Source: Actinomarinicola tropica (GTDB lineage: Bacteria > Actinomycetota > Acidimicrobiia > Acidimicrobiales > SKKL01). Taken from it: a stretch of 64,000 bases of DNA. The notes beneath the pieces are model-generated. The model ran no database searches. It was given only the letters and a program-made list of their open reading frames with translations, and was not told the DNA's origin. This document shows, piece by piece, positions 40,801-49,810 of this stretch (positions are counted from its first letter, which is position 1; every line of letters begins with the position of its first letter). The translations under genes and the position numbers were made by a program. The DNA is taken from assembly GCF_009650215.1 (NCBI RefSeq), contig NZ_CP045851.1, positions 1,341,189 to 1,405,188 of the forward strand, given 5' to 3'.

Positions 40801-41278
40801 CATCGACGGCGAGATCGTCGAGGTGTTCGCGGCGGCGTTCGCCGACGTGAGCGAGAACTTCGCCCGGCTGTTCGAGACCCTCTTCCCCGGTGGCCGTGGT
40901 CGGCTCCGGCTCACCGATCCCGACGACATGCTGACCACCGGCATCGAGGTCGAGGCACGCCCGTCGGGCAAGAACGTGCGGAAGCTGTCGCTGCTGTCCG
41001 GCGGCGAGCGCTCCCTCACCGCGCTGGCCTACCTCTTCGCCGTCTTCCGCAGCCGCCCGAGCCCCTTCTACGTGATGGACGAGGTCGAGGCCGCGCTCGA
41101 CGACGTCAACCTGCACCGCTTCCTCGACCTGATCCACGAGTTCAGGGAGGAGGCCCAGCTGCTCATCGTCAGCCACCAGAAGCGCACGATGGAGGCTGCC
41201 GACTGCCTCTACGGCGTCACCATGCAGCCGGGCGGCTCCTCGCGGGTGGTCTCGGAGAAGGTGTCGAGCTCTCACTGA
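37808..41278 (+). CDS. smc: Chromosome segregation protein SMC
   Basis: A 1156-residue SMC ATPase of normal length. Walker A is GPNGSGKSN (residues 31-39). A long coiled coil (about 165-480 and 660-980) flanks the hinge (about 500-640). The C-terminal head has the signature LSGGERSLTALAYLF (near 1064) and Walker B YVMDEVEAALDD (near 1090). It condenses and segregates chromosomes with ScpA/ScpB. GTG 37808 is preceded by GGAG inside a short leaderless micro-ORF. Local repeats of Ala/Glu/Arg reflect the coiled coil. Confidence 0.97.
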   Translation: MFLKTLTLKGFKSFADTTNLDLEPGITVVVGPNGSGKSNVVDAIAWVLGAQAPSAVRSQKMDDVIFAGTTKRSALGRAEVSLTIDNSAGLLPIDFTEVTITRILFRTGESEYAINGVPCRLLDIQDLLSDSGVGRQQHVIVSQGQIDAVLNARAEERRFIIEEAAGVLKYRRRKEKAERRLSATEGNLLRIQDLLREVRRQLRPLERQADAARRHGDVVAELSALRIFLAGRELATLRAKLDADARSKEELSRAERDHRDRLAQLDTEVMAAESRLTAVGGDDLGDDLVAFESLRERARGLAAVLAERARGIERERSSQVDQAIVANLEAESARLDEELASVGQDAEALAPLMASLAEDEEALDADRARFDADWGEGVAPPSGRAAEVRGELGALVSSLERGETELARVDERLAGLDAAAARLEAEAERLRGELAAAEAAEEPLVGRLDGAERRRAIAEGAVESARDALSAAEGDRSRWQARAEALGMALDAARARAGAERLSGVDGVVGTLLDVVEVDAGWEAAFEAAAGDAITAVVVDGVDAGRRALDALVSGDTQGAVLALGARHAAAPAAPPIGEPVRRHVRSANRDVEALLDQLIGAAVAVDGGWSAAVDAALGHPGAVVVTRDGSRFGASGWRIGVAGTGATGAALEEANERVAAASELAEAAAGALAAAEADLATARAEQDAIAKELDANDGLLSAAGDALQRVETERRDATTQGEELRSRRDEQLARLERDRARRRELEATLPMLEDEEAERIEQGKALAAARTRLEQRTATLTSRRRELEVRAAGVDQRRTVLTQRRAEIDQRLERHAEERQQANERRVEVERRARATHRLAGVVSEHLAVIEERLADLHERRRAQSETARAEAAALDALRKERSEVERALGEVRERLARIELGDAETRVRIETAVEALRRDLDVDPDTAIAAEMPDLPEGATPAARVRELERELRLMGPINPLALEEFEALQERHTFLQAQLDDVKSTRRDLAKIIRAIDGEIVEVFAAAFADVSENFARLFETLFPGGRGRLRLTDPDDMLTTGIEVEARPSGKNVRKLSLLSGGERSLTALAYLFAVFRSRPSPFYVMDEVEAALDDVNLHRFLDLIHEFREEAQLLIVSHQKRTMEAADCLYGVTMQPGGSSRVVSEKVSSSH

Positions 41279-41319
41279 ATCCTCACCGCGAGCCCATCGG
41301 GGCCTCGCACGGGCACCGG

Positions 41320-41325
41320 TACCGT
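41320..41325 (+). promoter_or_regulatory. Candidate -10 element TACCGT (leaderless)
   Basis: The hexamer ends 7 bases before ATG 41333, with no ribosome-binding site. Confidence 0.5.
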
Positions 41326-41332
41326 GCCCGAC

Positions 41333-42691
41333 ATGAAGGAGGACGCCGTGAACGACGAACGACACGACGACCCCACCGTCGCGGAGCGCACCGACCACCC
41401 GGTGGCCGAGCCGACGATCGTGGACGAGACCGCCTGGGGGAGCGCCGAGTCGACCGCCCCCCGGCCCACCCCGCCGCTCGCCGCCCCGCCGCCCGACCAG
41501 GGCACCGGCCGCGGCGCGCCGTCGGTGTTCGCCCAGCACACGCCGTACTGGGCCACCCCGCCGGCCCCTCCCGCACCGGAGCCGACGGCCGCCGCGTCGG
41601 CCCCGCCCCCTCCGGCGGCGCCGGCCGCCGAGGTGGTGCGAGCGCCGCGCTGGGTGCTGCCGTTCGCGATCCTCGCCGCCTTGGCGCTCTTCTCCGGCGG
41701 CGCTCTGGCCGGTTGGGCCGTCGCCACCGACGACGAGGCCTCCGACGGCGAGATGACCTCCGTCGACGCCGGCGGTGACACCTCGCCGGTCTCGGTGCCG
41801 GCCGATCCGCTGGTGGGTCCCGACGCCGAGGAGCCGGTCGCCGCCGTCGCGGAGGCCGTCGCGCCGTCCGTCGTGCAGATCGAGACCGACACCGGCCTCG
41901 GGTCCGGCGTGATCTTCGACGACGAGGGCCACATCCTCACCGCGGCCCACGTGCTCCAGGGTGCCAACCAGCTGCGGGTGCGCCTCGCCGACGGCACGCT
42001 CGTGCCCGCCGAGGTCGTCGGCACCAATGCCCCGACCGACGTCGGCGTGGTGTCGATCGAGCCCCGTGACGACCTGGTGCCCGCCACGCTCGGCGTCGAC
42101 GCCGACATCCAGGTGGGCCAGCTGGCGGTGGCCGTCGGCAGCCCCTTCGGCCTCGACCAGACGATCACGTCCGGCGTGGTGTCGGCCCTCGACCGGCCGG
42201 TGCAGACCGAGGGCACGTCGATCGTCGGCATGATCCAGACCGATGCGTCGATCAACCCGGGCAACTCGGGCGGCGCGCTCGCCGACCGGTTCGGGCGGAT
42301 CATCGGCATCAACGACGCCATCCGCACCTCCGGCGGAGGCAACGAGGGCGTCGGCTTCGCCATCCCGATCGACCTGGCCGTCCGCGTCGCCGAGCAGCTC
42401 ATCGCCGGCGAGGACATCCAGGCCGGCCTCCTCGGCGTCACGGTCAGCGACCCGACCGCCGGCGAGCCCGGCGCCCTGATCGGCGAGATCATGCCCGGCT
42501 CGCCCGCCGAGTCCTCGGGCCTCGAGGTCGGCGACCTGATCACCGCCATCGAGGGCGAGTCGATCTCCGGCACCCAGAACCTGCGGGCCGAGATCCTGGC
42601 CCGCCCGCCGGGCACCACCGTCACCGTCGAGGTCCTCCGCGACGGCGACCGCCTGGAGCTCGACGTCACGCTCACCAGCGCCACCGACTGA
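41333..42691 (+). CDS. Membrane-anchored HtrA/DegP-type serine protease (S1C)
   Basis: A 452-residue protease. A Pro/Ala-rich cytoplasmic N-terminus (about 1-103) precedes one membrane helix (LPFAILAALALFSGGALAGW), a linker, the trypsin-like domain and a C-terminal PDZ domain (about 355-445). The triad is His in LTAAHVL (near 204), Asp in PTDVGVV (near 236) and Ser in NPGNSGGAL (near 312). It is an envelope quality-control protease. ATG 41333 is chosen over GTG 41324 because TACCGT ends 7 bases before it. Lying between smc and ftsY is unusual for this family. Confidence 0.93.
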   Translation: MKEDAVNDERHDDPTVAERTDHPVAEPTIVDETAWGSAESTAPRPTPPLAAPPPDQGTGRGAPSVFAQHTPYWATPPAPPAPEPTAAASAPPPPAAPAAEVVRAPRWVLPFAILAALALFSGGALAGWAVATDDEASDGEMTSVDAGGDTSPVSVPADPLVGPDAEEPVAAVAEAVAPSVVQIETDTGLGSGVIFDDEGHILTAAHVLQGANQLRVRLADGTLVPAEVVGTNAPTDVGVVSIEPRDDLVPATLGVDADIQVGQLAVAVGSPFGLDQTITSGVVSALDRPVQTEGTSIVGMIQTDASINPGNSGGALADRFGRIIGINDAIRTSGGGNEGVGFAIPIDLAVRVAEQLIAGEDIQAGLLGVTVSDPTAGEPGALIGEIMPGSPAESSGLEVGDLITAIEGESISGTQNLRAEILARPPGTTVTVEVLRDGDRLELDVTLTSATD

Positions 42692-42726
42692 CCGTCCCGG
42701 CCGCGGGCGGCGGCGGGGTGCCTCGG

Positions 42727-42732
42727 TAGAGT
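42727..42732 (+). promoter_or_regulatory. Candidate -10 element TAGAGT (leaderless)
   Basis: The hexamer ends 9 bases before ATG 42742. No convincing ribosome-binding site is present. Confidence 0.45.
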
Positions 42733-42741
42733 GCCGGGGTC

Positions 42742-43926
42742 ATGCCTGAGATCCTCTTCCTCCTCGTCGGACTGCTCGTCGTCGCCGGCGTCGTCGTCGG
42801 CTACGTCGCCACCACCCGCCGCTCGCGCGGGCCCGAGCTCGAGCCGCCGCCCGAGCAGCGGGCCGGCACGACCACCCTCGAGCGGCCCCCCGAGGCGCCA
42901 CCCGAGGAGGGGCCGGCCGTCGAGGTCCCGCCGGCCGAGGTCCCTCCGGTCGAGGAGGCCCCTCCTGCGGTCGAGGCCCCCGCGGCCCCGCCCCGCCTGC
43001 GGGACCGGCTCGGCAAGGCTCGGGCCACGCTCGCCGGCTACGTCGGCTCGGTGCTCGGCCGCTCGGGCATCGACGCCGAGACCTGGGACGAGCTCGAGGA
43101 GGCACTGCTGCTCGCCGACGTCGGCGTCGGTCCGACGATGGAGATCCTCGACCACGTCCGCGCACGGGTGAAGGACGAGGGCATCACGGACCCGGAGGCC
43201 CTCGTCGAGGTCCTGAAGGCCGAGCTGAAGGACCGCATCGGCGGCGGCGACCGCACCCTGCGCCGCGATGTGTCCGACGGGCGCACCTGCGTGTGGCTCT
43301 TCGTCGGGGTCAACGGCGTCGGCAAGACGACCACGATCGGCAAGGTCGCCGCACGCGAGCGGGCCGAGGGGCGCCAGGTCCTGCTCGCGGCCGGCGACAC
43401 CTTCCGGGCCGCCGCCGCCGAGCAGCTCGAGATGTGGGCCGAGCGTGCGGGTGCGGACTTCGTGCGCGGGGCCGAGGGCAGCGACCCGAGCTCGGTGATC
43501 TTCGACGGGGTCCAGCGCGCGGCCTCCCGGGGCCACGAGCTCGTCCTCGCCGACACCGCCGGGCGGCTCCACACCAAGGTCAACCTGATGGAGGAGCTGG
43601 CCAAGGTCCGACGGGTCTCCGACCGCGAGCCCGGTCAGGTGGCCGAGGTGCTCCTCGTCATCGACGCCACCACGGGCCAGAACGGCCTCACCCAGGCCCG
43701 GCAGTTCGCGGAGGCCGCAGACGTCACCGGCGTGGTGCTGACCAAGCTCGACGGGTCGGCGAAGGGCGGCATCGTCGTGGCGATCCAGACCGAGCTCGGC
43801 ATCCCTGTCAAGCTTGTCGGGCTGGGGGAGACCGCCGCGGACCTCGTGGAGTTCGATCCCGACGAGTTCGTCGAGGCGCTGTTCGCCTCCGCGTCGACGC
43901 CTGCCGCCCACCGGGAGACACCGTGA
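42742..43926 (+). CDS. ftsY: Signal recognition particle receptor FtsY
   Basis: A 394-residue SRP receptor. An N-terminal membrane helix (LFLLVGLLVVAGVVVGYVA, residues 5-23) is followed by an acidic Pro/Glu-rich A domain (to about 85) and the NG GTPase domain: GVNGVGKTTTIGK (near 190), DTAGRLHTKVNLMEEL, LTKLDGSAKGG and the closing FDPDEFVEALF. It docks SRP-ribosome complexes at the membrane. Its stop overlaps the BON-protein start. The permanent membrane helix is typical of actinobacteria. Confidence 0.97.
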   Translation: MPEILFLLVGLLVVAGVVVGYVATTRRSRGPELEPPPEQRAGTTTLERPPEAPPEEGPAVEVPPAEVPPVEEAPPAVEAPAAPPRLRDRLGKARATLAGYVGSVLGRSGIDAETWDELEEALLLADVGVGPTMEILDHVRARVKDEGITDPEALVEVLKAELKDRIGGGDRTLRRDVSDGRTCVWLFVGVNGVGKTTTIGKVAARERAEGRQVLLAAGDTFRAAAAEQLEMWAERAGADFVRGAEGSDPSSVIFDGVQRAASRGHELVLADTAGRLHTKVNLMEELAKVRRVSDREPGQVAEVLLVIDATTGQNGLTQARQFAEAADVTGVVLTKLDGSAKGGIVVAIQTELGIPVKLVGLGETAADLVEFDPDEFVEALFASASTPAAHRETP

Positions 43927-44405
43927 TCCGCACGCTCATCGCCCTGCCGTTCCGCCTCGTCGCCCTGGTCGTGGCCATCCCCACCCGCCTGTCGGCCCGC
44001 CTGCTGCGCTTCTCGGTGGTCACCGCGGCACGCACGACCCGGCTCGCGGTGCGCAGCAGCCTCATCAGCTTCGCGGTCGGCGTCGGGCTCGGGTGGTTCC
44101 TGTCCACCCCGACGGGGCGGTACGCGACCGGCGTGGCGCTCGACGCCGTCCGCGGCCGTCGTGCACCCGTCGACGACGCTGCCCTGGCCGGGCGCGTGCG
44201 CGCCGCCCTGGAGGGCGGCCCGGCCACGTCGCACCTCCCGCAGCCGCAGGTCGCGGTCGCCGGCGGCGTCGTCACCCTCTCGGGGGGCGTCCCCGACGAG
44301 ACGACGCGCACCGAGCTGCTCGCCGCGGCCGCCACCACCGAGGGCGTGGTGTCGGTGGTCGACCGCCTCGTCGTCGGCGCCGACCCGCAGGGCGCCACGG
44401 TCTGA
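43923..44405 (+). CDS. BON-domain membrane protein
   Basis: A 160-residue protein. The basic/hydrophobic N-terminus (residues 1-30, LIALPFRLVALVVAIPTRL) and a second helix (about 46-60, SLISFAVGVGLGWFL) suggest membrane attachment. A BON-like domain runs from about residue 80 to 155, with VAVAGGVVTLSGGVPDE and TEGVVSVVDRLVV. BON domains bind lipid surfaces. GTG 43923 overlaps the ftsY stop (GTGA). Its function between ftsY and ffh is unknown. Confidence 0.78.
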   Translation: MIRTLIALPFRLVALVVAIPTRLSARLLRFSVVTAARTTRLAVRSSLISFAVGVGLGWFLSTPTGRYATGVALDAVRGRRAPVDDAALAGRVRAALEGGPATSHLPQPQVAVAGGVVTLSGGVPDETTRTELLAAAATTEGVVSVVDRLVVGADPQGATV

Positions 44406-44422
44406 TGCCCCCGGTCGTCGGG

Positions 44423-44428
44423 TAGCAT
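44423..44428 (+). promoter_or_regulatory. Candidate -10 element TAGCAT (leaderless)
   Basis: The hexamer ends 10 bases before ATG 44439, and no ribosome-binding site is seen. Confidence 0.45.
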
Positions 44429-44438
44429 CGTCCACCGC

Positions 44439-45890
<1,452 letters not shown>

Positions 45891-45893
<3 letters not shown>

Positions 45894-45909
45894 CCGGCCT
45901 CACCGGTCA
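45891..45909 (+). terminator. Stem-loop at the ffh stop codon
   Basis: TGACCGG (45891-45897, starting with the ffh TGA) pairs with CCGGTCA (45903-45909) around CCTCA. There is no T-tract. It may be a weak terminator or a leader structure for rpsP. Confidence 0.4.
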
Positions 45910-45992
45910 AGACTGTCCAGTCGCCCTCGCAGCCCCGCGGGGCGAGACCACCTCGCGACACCCCTCGCAGCACACGACGAAGGAAGAACAAC

Positions 45993-46307
45993 GTGGCCGT
46001 CAAGCTCCGCCTGATGCGGATGGGCAAGAAGAAGCAGCCGACCTACCGCGTCGTCGCCGCCGATGCCCGCTCGCCCCGCGACGGGCGCTTCATCGAGATC
46101 GTCGGCACCTACGAGCCCCGCCGTGACCCGTCGGTCATCAAGATCGACAACGAGAAGGCCGTGAAGTGGCTCCGCAACGGTGCCCAGCCGACCGAGACGG
46201 TGCAGAAGCTCCTGAAGACCTCCGGCGCCTGGGACTGGTACACCACCGGCCAGGAGCCGGCGCCCGCCGCCGACGCCCCGACCGCCGAGAGCGGCGCCGA
46301 GTCGTGA
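45993..46307 (+). CDS. rpsP: Ribosomal protein bS16
   Basis: A 104-residue bS16. [19 protein letters not shown] and [19 protein letters not shown] are the conserved N-terminal blocks, and [16 protein letters not shown] ends the core. An Ala/Pro-rich tail follows (about 85-104). GTG 45993 has GAAGGAAG upstream. Its TGA overlaps the khpA GTG, starting the rpsP-khpA-rimM-trmD run. Confidence 0.97.
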   Translation: MAVKLRLMRMGKKKQPTYRVVAADARSPRDGRFIEIVGTYEPRRDPSVIKIDNEKAVKWLRNGAQPTETVQKLLKTSGAWDWYTTGQEPAPAADAPTAESGAES

Positions 46308-46612
46308 CCGACCTCGATCAGCCCGCTGACGAGGGCGGCGAGATCATCCCCGTCGAGGAGTCGAGCCAGGACGCGCCCACCGCGACCGCCGTGCTCGAGT
46401 ACCTCGTCCGCAACGTGGTGGACGACCCCGACGGCGTCCGGGTCGAGGCCGACGACTCCCGGTCCCGCCTGCAGCTCAACGTGCACGTCGCCGACGGCGA
46501 CATGGGCCGGGTGATCGGCCGTCGCGGCCGCGTCGCCAACGCCATCCGCACCGTCGTGCGTGCCGCCGCCGTGCGTGACGGCGTCGACGTCGACGTCGAG
46601 TTCGTCGACTGA
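46304..46612 (+). CDS. khpA: KH-domain RNA-binding protein KhpA
   Basis: A 102-residue KH protein with an acidic N-terminal extension (about 1-25). It has [18 protein letters not shown], then [21 protein letters not shown] with the GxxG loop as GRRG, as in KhpA/YlqC. KhpA with KhpB binds many transcripts and affects cell division and length in Gram-positives. GTG 46304 overlaps the rpsP stop. No khpB is visible here. Confidence 0.92.
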   Translation: MTDLDQPADEGGEIIPVEESSQDAPTATAVLEYLVRNVVDDPDGVRVEADDSRSRLQLNVHVADGDMGRVIGRRGRVANAIRTVVRAAAVRDGVDVDVEFVD

Positions 46613-46622
46613 CGACGCCCCG

Positions 46623-47093
46623 ATGACCGACCGGCTCGAGGTCGGGCGCATCACCAAGGCCCACGGCCTGCGCGGCGAGGTCATCGTCGTGCTGACGACC
46701 GACCGCCCCGAGCGCGTCGCCGCCGGCGCCGTCCTGCACGACCGCGACGACCACCCCATGGTCGTCGCGTCGTCGCGCCCGCACCAGAACGGGTGGATCG
46801 TCCAGTTCGAGGGGGTCGAGGGCCGCGACGCCGCCGACGCGCTGAGGGGCCGCACCCTCCTCGCCGATCCGATCGACGATCCCGACGTCCTCTGGGTCCA
46901 CCAGCTCATCGGCTCCACGGTGGTCGAGGCGGACGGCACCGAGCGTGGCGTCGTCGAGTCGGTGCAGTCGAACCCCGCGAGCGACCTGCTGGTGCTCGAC
47001 ACCGGCGCCCTCGTGCCGCTCGTGTTCGTCACCGGACGCTCGCCCGGGCGGGTCACGATCGACCCGCCCGAGGGCCTGTTCGACCTCGGCTGA
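46623..47093 (+). CDS. rimM: 16S rRNA processing protein RimM
   Basis: A 156-residue RimM. The N-terminal domain starts LEVGRITKAHGLRGEVIV, and the PRC-barrel domain follows (VLWVHQLIGSTVVEADG to IDPPEGLFDL). It assists assembly of the 30S head around S19. ATG 46623 lies 10 bases after the khpA stop. The family usually has about 165-175 residues; this copy is slightly short but complete. Confidence 0.96.
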   Translation: MTDRLEVGRITKAHGLRGEVIVVLTTDRPERVAAGAVLHDRDDHPMVVASSRPHQNGWIVQFEGVEGRDAADALRGRTLLADPIDDPDVLWVHQLIGSTVVEADGTERGVVESVQSNPASDLLVLDTGALVPLVFVTGRSPGRVTIDPPEGLFDLG

Positions 47094-47103
47094 GGAGCGT
47101 GCC

Positions 47104-47844
47104 GTGCGGATCGACGTGTTCACGATCTTCCCGCCGATGGTCGAGGGGTTCGCCGGGGCCAGCCTCCTCGGGCGGGCGCAGGAGCGGGGTCTGCTCGACG
47201 TGCGGGTCCACGACCTGCGCAGCCAGGCCACCGACGCGCACCGCACCGTCGACGACGCCCCGTTCGGCGGTGGCGCGGGCATGGTCCTGATGCCCGAGCC
47301 GGTCTTCGCTGCGGTCGAGGCCGTCGACCCGCCGCGACCGCTGCTCCTCATGGGCCCCGGCGGACGGCGGTTCGACCAGGCGATGGCGCGTGACCTCGCC
47401 GGGGGCGAGGGCTTCTCCGTGCTGTGCGGTCGCTACGAGGACGTCGACCAGCGCATCCGCGAGCACCTCGTCGACGAGGAGGTCTCGATCGGCGACTACG
47501 TGCTCGCAGGCGGGGAGGTCGCCGCGCTCGTGATCCTCGAGGCGGTCGGTCGCCTCGTCCCCGGCGTGATGGGCAACGCCACGTCGGGCACCGAGGAGTC
47601 GTTCTCCGACGGGCTCCTCGAGTACCCGCAGTACACGCGCCCCGCCGAGTTCCGGGGCTGGGCCGTTCCCGAGGTGCTGCGCTCGGGCGACCACGGCCGG
47701 GTCGCCCGCTGGCGGCGGGCCCGGTCCCTCGACCGGACGCTGCGGCTGCGCCCCGACCTGATCGCGGCCCGTGGAGGGCTCACCGACGAGGAGCAGGCAC
47801 TGCTCGACGAGCACGGCCTGGGGCCGTCGGCGTCCGGCGTCTGA
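47104..47844 (+). CDS. trmD: tRNA (guanine37-N1)-methyltransferase
   Basis: A 246-residue TrmD. It starts [14 protein letters not shown]; the SAM-binding trefoil knot includes [12 protein letters not shown] and [11 protein letters not shown], and [15 protein letters not shown] is the substrate loop. The C-terminal domain is intact ([21 protein letters not shown]). It makes m1G37 in tRNA, preventing frameshifts. GTG 47104 has TGAGGAGCG upstream. It precedes rplS as usual. Confidence 0.97.
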   Translation: MRIDVFTIFPPMVEGFAGASLLGRAQERGLLDVRVHDLRSQATDAHRTVDDAPFGGGAGMVLMPEPVFAAVEAVDPPRPLLLMGPGGRRFDQAMARDLAGGEGFSVLCGRYEDVDQRIREHLVDEEVSIGDYVLAGGEVAALVILEAVGRLVPGVMGNATSGTEESFSDGLLEYPQYTRPAEFRGWAVPEVLRSGDHGRVARWRRARSLDRTLRLRPDLIAARGGLTDEEQALLDEHGLGPSASGV

Positions 47845-47853
47845 CCGGCGGCT

Positions 47854-47882
47854 TTGGCGTCCTGCCGGCGATCCTCTATCCT
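47854..47882 (+). promoter_or_regulatory. Promoter of rplS (TTGGCG, 17 bp, TATCCT)
   Basis: -35 TTGGCG (47854-47859) and -10 TATCCT (47877-47882) are separated by 17 bp. They lie just after the trmD stop and give a leader of about 68 bases before rplS. The leader can fold (GGAGC with GCTCC, flanked by GGTGG/CCACC) and may carry L19 feedback control; that role is inferred. Confidence 0.5.
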
Positions 47883-47956
47883 TCAGAGTCCGCCGTACAC
47901 AGGGTGGAGCCGCCAGGTGCCGCTCCCCACCGCCTGACCGCGCAGGAGCGCTTGCC

Positions 47957-48304
47957 ATGCAACCCACCGATCTCGTCGACCAGAGCAGCCTTCGCGACGA
48001 CATCCCCGACTTCGCTCCGGGCGACACGCTGAAGGTCCACGTGCGCGTCGTCGAGGGCAACCGCGAGCGCATCCAGGTCTTCCAGGGGGCGGTCATCCGC
48101 CGCCAGGGCGGTGGCCTGCAGGAGACCTTCACCGTGCGCAAGGTGAGCTTCGGCGTGGGCGTCGAGCGGACCTTCCCCGTCCACTCGCCGATCATCGCCA
48201 AGATCGAGGTCCACACCCGTGGCGACGTGCGCCGGGCCAAGCTCTACTACCTGCGCGACCGCGTCGGGAAGGCCGCGAAGATCAAGGAGAAGCGCGAGGC
48301 CTGA
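47957..48304 (+). CDS. rplS: Ribosomal protein bL19
   Basis: A 115-residue bL19. [54 protein letters not shown] and the C-terminal [20 protein letters not shown] are the conserved blocks. It lies at the 30S-50S interface. ATG 47957 has CAGGAGCG upstream. The lepB and rnhB genes that usually follow in actinobacteria are absent here; yraN follows directly. Confidence 0.97.
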   Translation: MQPTDLVDQSSLRDDIPDFAPGDTLKVHVRVVEGNRERIQVFQGAVIRRQGGGLQETFTVRKVSFGVGVERTFPVHSPIIAKIEVHTRGDVRRAKLYYLRDRVGKAAKIKEKREA

Positions 48305-48337
48305 GCCACGCGCCGGGGGAGTGTCACAGCTCCTCCG

Positions 48338-48343
48338 TACGGT
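48338..48343 (+). promoter_or_regulatory. Candidate -10 element TACGGT upstream of yraN
   Basis: The hexamer ends 6 bases before ATG 48350, the start of an 11-codon micro-ORF that overlaps the yraN start. Confidence 0.45.
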
Positions 48344-48349
48344 CGTCGC

Positions 48350-48385
48350 ATGACGACCCGACTCCCGCCCCCTCCGCTCCGATGA
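48350..48385 (+). CDS. Leaderless micro-ORF (11 codons) coupled to yraN
   Basis: ATG 48350 opens MTTRLPPPPLR and ends at TGA 48383-48385, overlapping the yraN ATG as ATGA. The TACGGT hexamer 6 bases upstream would make it leaderless. The yraN start has no ribosome-binding site, so ribosomes ending here may restart there. The tandem prolines could slow the ribosome. Peptide function is unknown. Confidence 0.4.
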   Translation: MTTRLPPPPLR

Positions 48386-48726
48386 CCCGCGGCCGCCAGG
48401 CGCTCGGCGCCCACGGCGAGGCCCGCGCCGCGGCGTGGTACGCCGAGCACGGCTACGAGGTCCTCGATCGCAACTGGCGCTGCCGCGACGGCGAGATCGA
48501 CCTCGTCCTCCGGCACGGCCGCACCGCCGTGTTCTGCGAGGTCAAGACGCGGCGATCCGACGCCTACGGCGTGCCGGCGGAAGCGGTCACCCCGGCCAAG
48601 CAGCTGCGCCTGCGCCGTCTCGCGGCGCGCTGGCTCCACGCCTCGACGTGGCGTCCGGCCGAGGTCCGCTTCGACGTGGCCGCGGTGCTCGCCGGGCGGC
48701 TCGAGGTCATCGAAGCCGCGTTCTGA
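48382..48726 (+). CDS. yraN: UPF0102 family protein YraN
   Basis: A 114-residue UPF0102 protein with a nuclease-like core: GEARAAAWYAEHGYEVLDRNW, then GEIDLVLR and VFCEVKTRRS, giving the E-x(n)-D-x(n)-ExK arrangement of Holliday-junction-resolvase-like folds. Activity has not been firmly established for the family. The start overlaps the stop of an 11-codon micro-ORF and lacks a ribosome-binding site. It is convergent with the next gene (6-base gap). Confidence 0.93.
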   Translation: MTRGRQALGAHGEARAAAWYAEHGYEVLDRNWRCRDGEIDLVLRHGRTAVFCEVKTRRSDAYGVPAEAVTPAKQLRLRRLAARWLHASTWRPAEVRFDVAAVLAGRLEVIEAAF

Positions 48727-48732
48727 GCGTCC

Positions 48733-49410
48733 TCAGCGGGTGCGCATGCCGTCGGGCAGGTGCTCGGTGTCGCCCAGGCGGAAGAGGCTGAACGTCCACC
48801 CGCCCCCGATGGGGTGGGGCCGCAGCACCGAGAACGAGGCGTGGAACATCACGAACCGCTCCCACTCCCACGGCACCGGGTCGATGCCGAGGAGGTGGCC
48901 GATGATCGTGGCGTTGGTGCCGGCGTGGGCGACGAACAGCGCCCTGCGGCTCTCGTCGTCGATCTCCCACAGCGGACCCTCGTCCCGGTACGGCGTCACC
49001 CCCAGCGGCGCGAGCGTCGCCTCGACGCCCTCGGTGACCCGCACGTGGAAGTCCTTGAAGCTCTCGCCCCCGGTTATGCCGGCCCAGTGCTCCTCGATCG
49101 GGCGGTAGGGCGCCTGCCGGAAGAGCTCGTCGACCTCGGCCGACGGCGTGCCCGTCCAGTCCGGCATGCGCAGCTCCTCGAGCCACGGCTCGGTGGGCGC
49201 GTCGACGCCGAGCACCTCGAGGATGGGTTCGGCGGTCTGCTGGGCCCGCACCATCGGCGACACGAACACCTGGTCGAAGGCCTCGTGGGACAGCCGGTCG
49301 GCGAGCCGGCGGGCCTGCTCCCGGCCCCGGTCGGTGAGGGGTGGGTTGTCGATGGCCAGGCCGTCCTTCGCCCACTCGGGCTCGGCGTGGCGGACGAGGA
49401 CGATCTCCAT
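48733..49410 (-). CDS. Histidine phosphatase family protein
   Basis: A 225-residue histidine phosphatase. The catalytic RHA motif is MEIVLVRHAEPEW (His8), SPMVRAQQTAEPIL carries the conserved arginine, and ALFVAHAGTNATIIGHLLG carries the second histidine. LTDRGREQARRLADRL is the typical helix. The substrate is unknown; phosphoglycerate-mutase-like broad-specificity phosphatases are the nearest type. ATG 49410 is leaderless from TACACT 8 bases upstream. Confidence 0.88.
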   Translation of the reverse strand: MEIVLVRHAEPEWAKDGLAIDNPPLTDRGREQARRLADRLSHEAFDQVFVSPMVRAQQTAEPILEVLGVDAPTEPWLEELRMPDWTGTPSAEVDELFRQAPYRPIEEHWAGITGGESFKDFHVRVTEGVEATLAPLGVTPYRDEGPLWEIDDESRRALFVAHAGTNATIIGHLLGIDPVPWEWERFVMFHASFSVLRPHPIGGGWTFSLFRLGDTEHLPDGMRTR

Positions 49411-49418
49411 CGCCGGGG

Positions 49419-49424
49419 AGTGTA
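49419..49424 (-). promoter_or_regulatory. Candidate -10 element TACACT (leaderless)
   Basis: The minus-strand hexamer ends 8 bases before ATG 49410, with no ribosome-binding site. Confidence 0.5.
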
Positions 49425-49454
49425 GGGGTGGGTCCGCCGCCGGGGCGGCCGGGT

Positions 49455-49679
49455 TCAGCGGCCGGGTCGACGGCGGTGGCGGTGCGCCCAGCACCCGTGG
49501 TGCCAGTGCCGGCGGAGGTCGGGCGCCTCCTGCGGGACGGCGACGACGTGACCGGTGCCGCGCGGGATGTCCTGGTTGCACCCCGGGCACAGGTAGGTCT
49601 TGGTCGCCTGGTACGGCTGGATGCGTCGCACCTCGACGCCGTCCTCGTCGCCGGGACGCCCGGCGCTCGGGTCGATCAC
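49455..49679 (-). CDS. Small zinc-binding-type hypothetical protein
   Basis: A 74-residue protein with YLCPGCNQDIPRGTGHVV (CxxC) and a downstream RRHWHHGCWAHRHRRRPGR with His/Cys, suggesting a CxxC...H...HxxC zinc site as in small HNH-like or ribbon proteins found in actinobacteria. GTG 49679 overlaps the stop of the upstream small membrane protein (GTGA), so the two are coupled. No function is known. Confidence 0.65.
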   Translation of the reverse strand: MIDPSAGRPGDEDGVEVRRIQPYQATKTYLCPGCNQDIPRGTGHVVAVPQEAPDLRRHWHHGCWAHRHRRRPGR

Positions 49680-49789
49680 CCGAGGAAGGCCCACGCCACC
49701 AGCAGCGCGCTGACGACGAGGCCGGCCACCACGAAGGCGATGTCGGCGGTGCGCGAGCCCCGGCGCGGCCGGAACGGGTTCATGCCCAT
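49676..49789 (-). CDS. Small single-helix membrane protein (37 residues)
   Basis: A 37-residue protein: a basic N-terminus (NPFRPRRGSRTAD) and one membrane helix (IAFVVAGLVVSALLVAWAFL) to the end. ATG 49789 is preferred because CATACT ends 6 bases upstream (leaderless); ATG 49783 would give 35 residues. It is divergent from the cytochrome c gene with only 21 bases between the starts. Its stop overlaps the next minus-strand gene. The function is unknown. Confidence 0.6.
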   Translation of the reverse strand: MGMNPFRPRRGSRTADIAFVVAGLVVSALLVAWAFLG

Positions 49790-49795
49790 GCGGCC

Positions 49796-49803
49796 AGTAT
49801 GTT
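49796..49803. promoter_or_regulatory. Divergent leaderless promoter pair with overlapping -10 elements
   Basis: TATGTT on the plus strand (49798-49803) ends 7 bases before ATG 49811. CATACT on the minus strand (49801-49796) ends 6 bases before ATG 49789. The two hexamers share four bases, and both transcripts would be leaderless. Confidence 0.5.
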
Positions 49804-49810
49804 GCCTGCC

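Noticed and set aside
45894-45992. 4.5S SRP RNA gene between ffh and rpsP
   Set aside because: The gap is about 100 bases and shows no GGAA-tetraloop helix or extended SRP Alu-like fold, only a 7-bp hairpin at the ffh stop.
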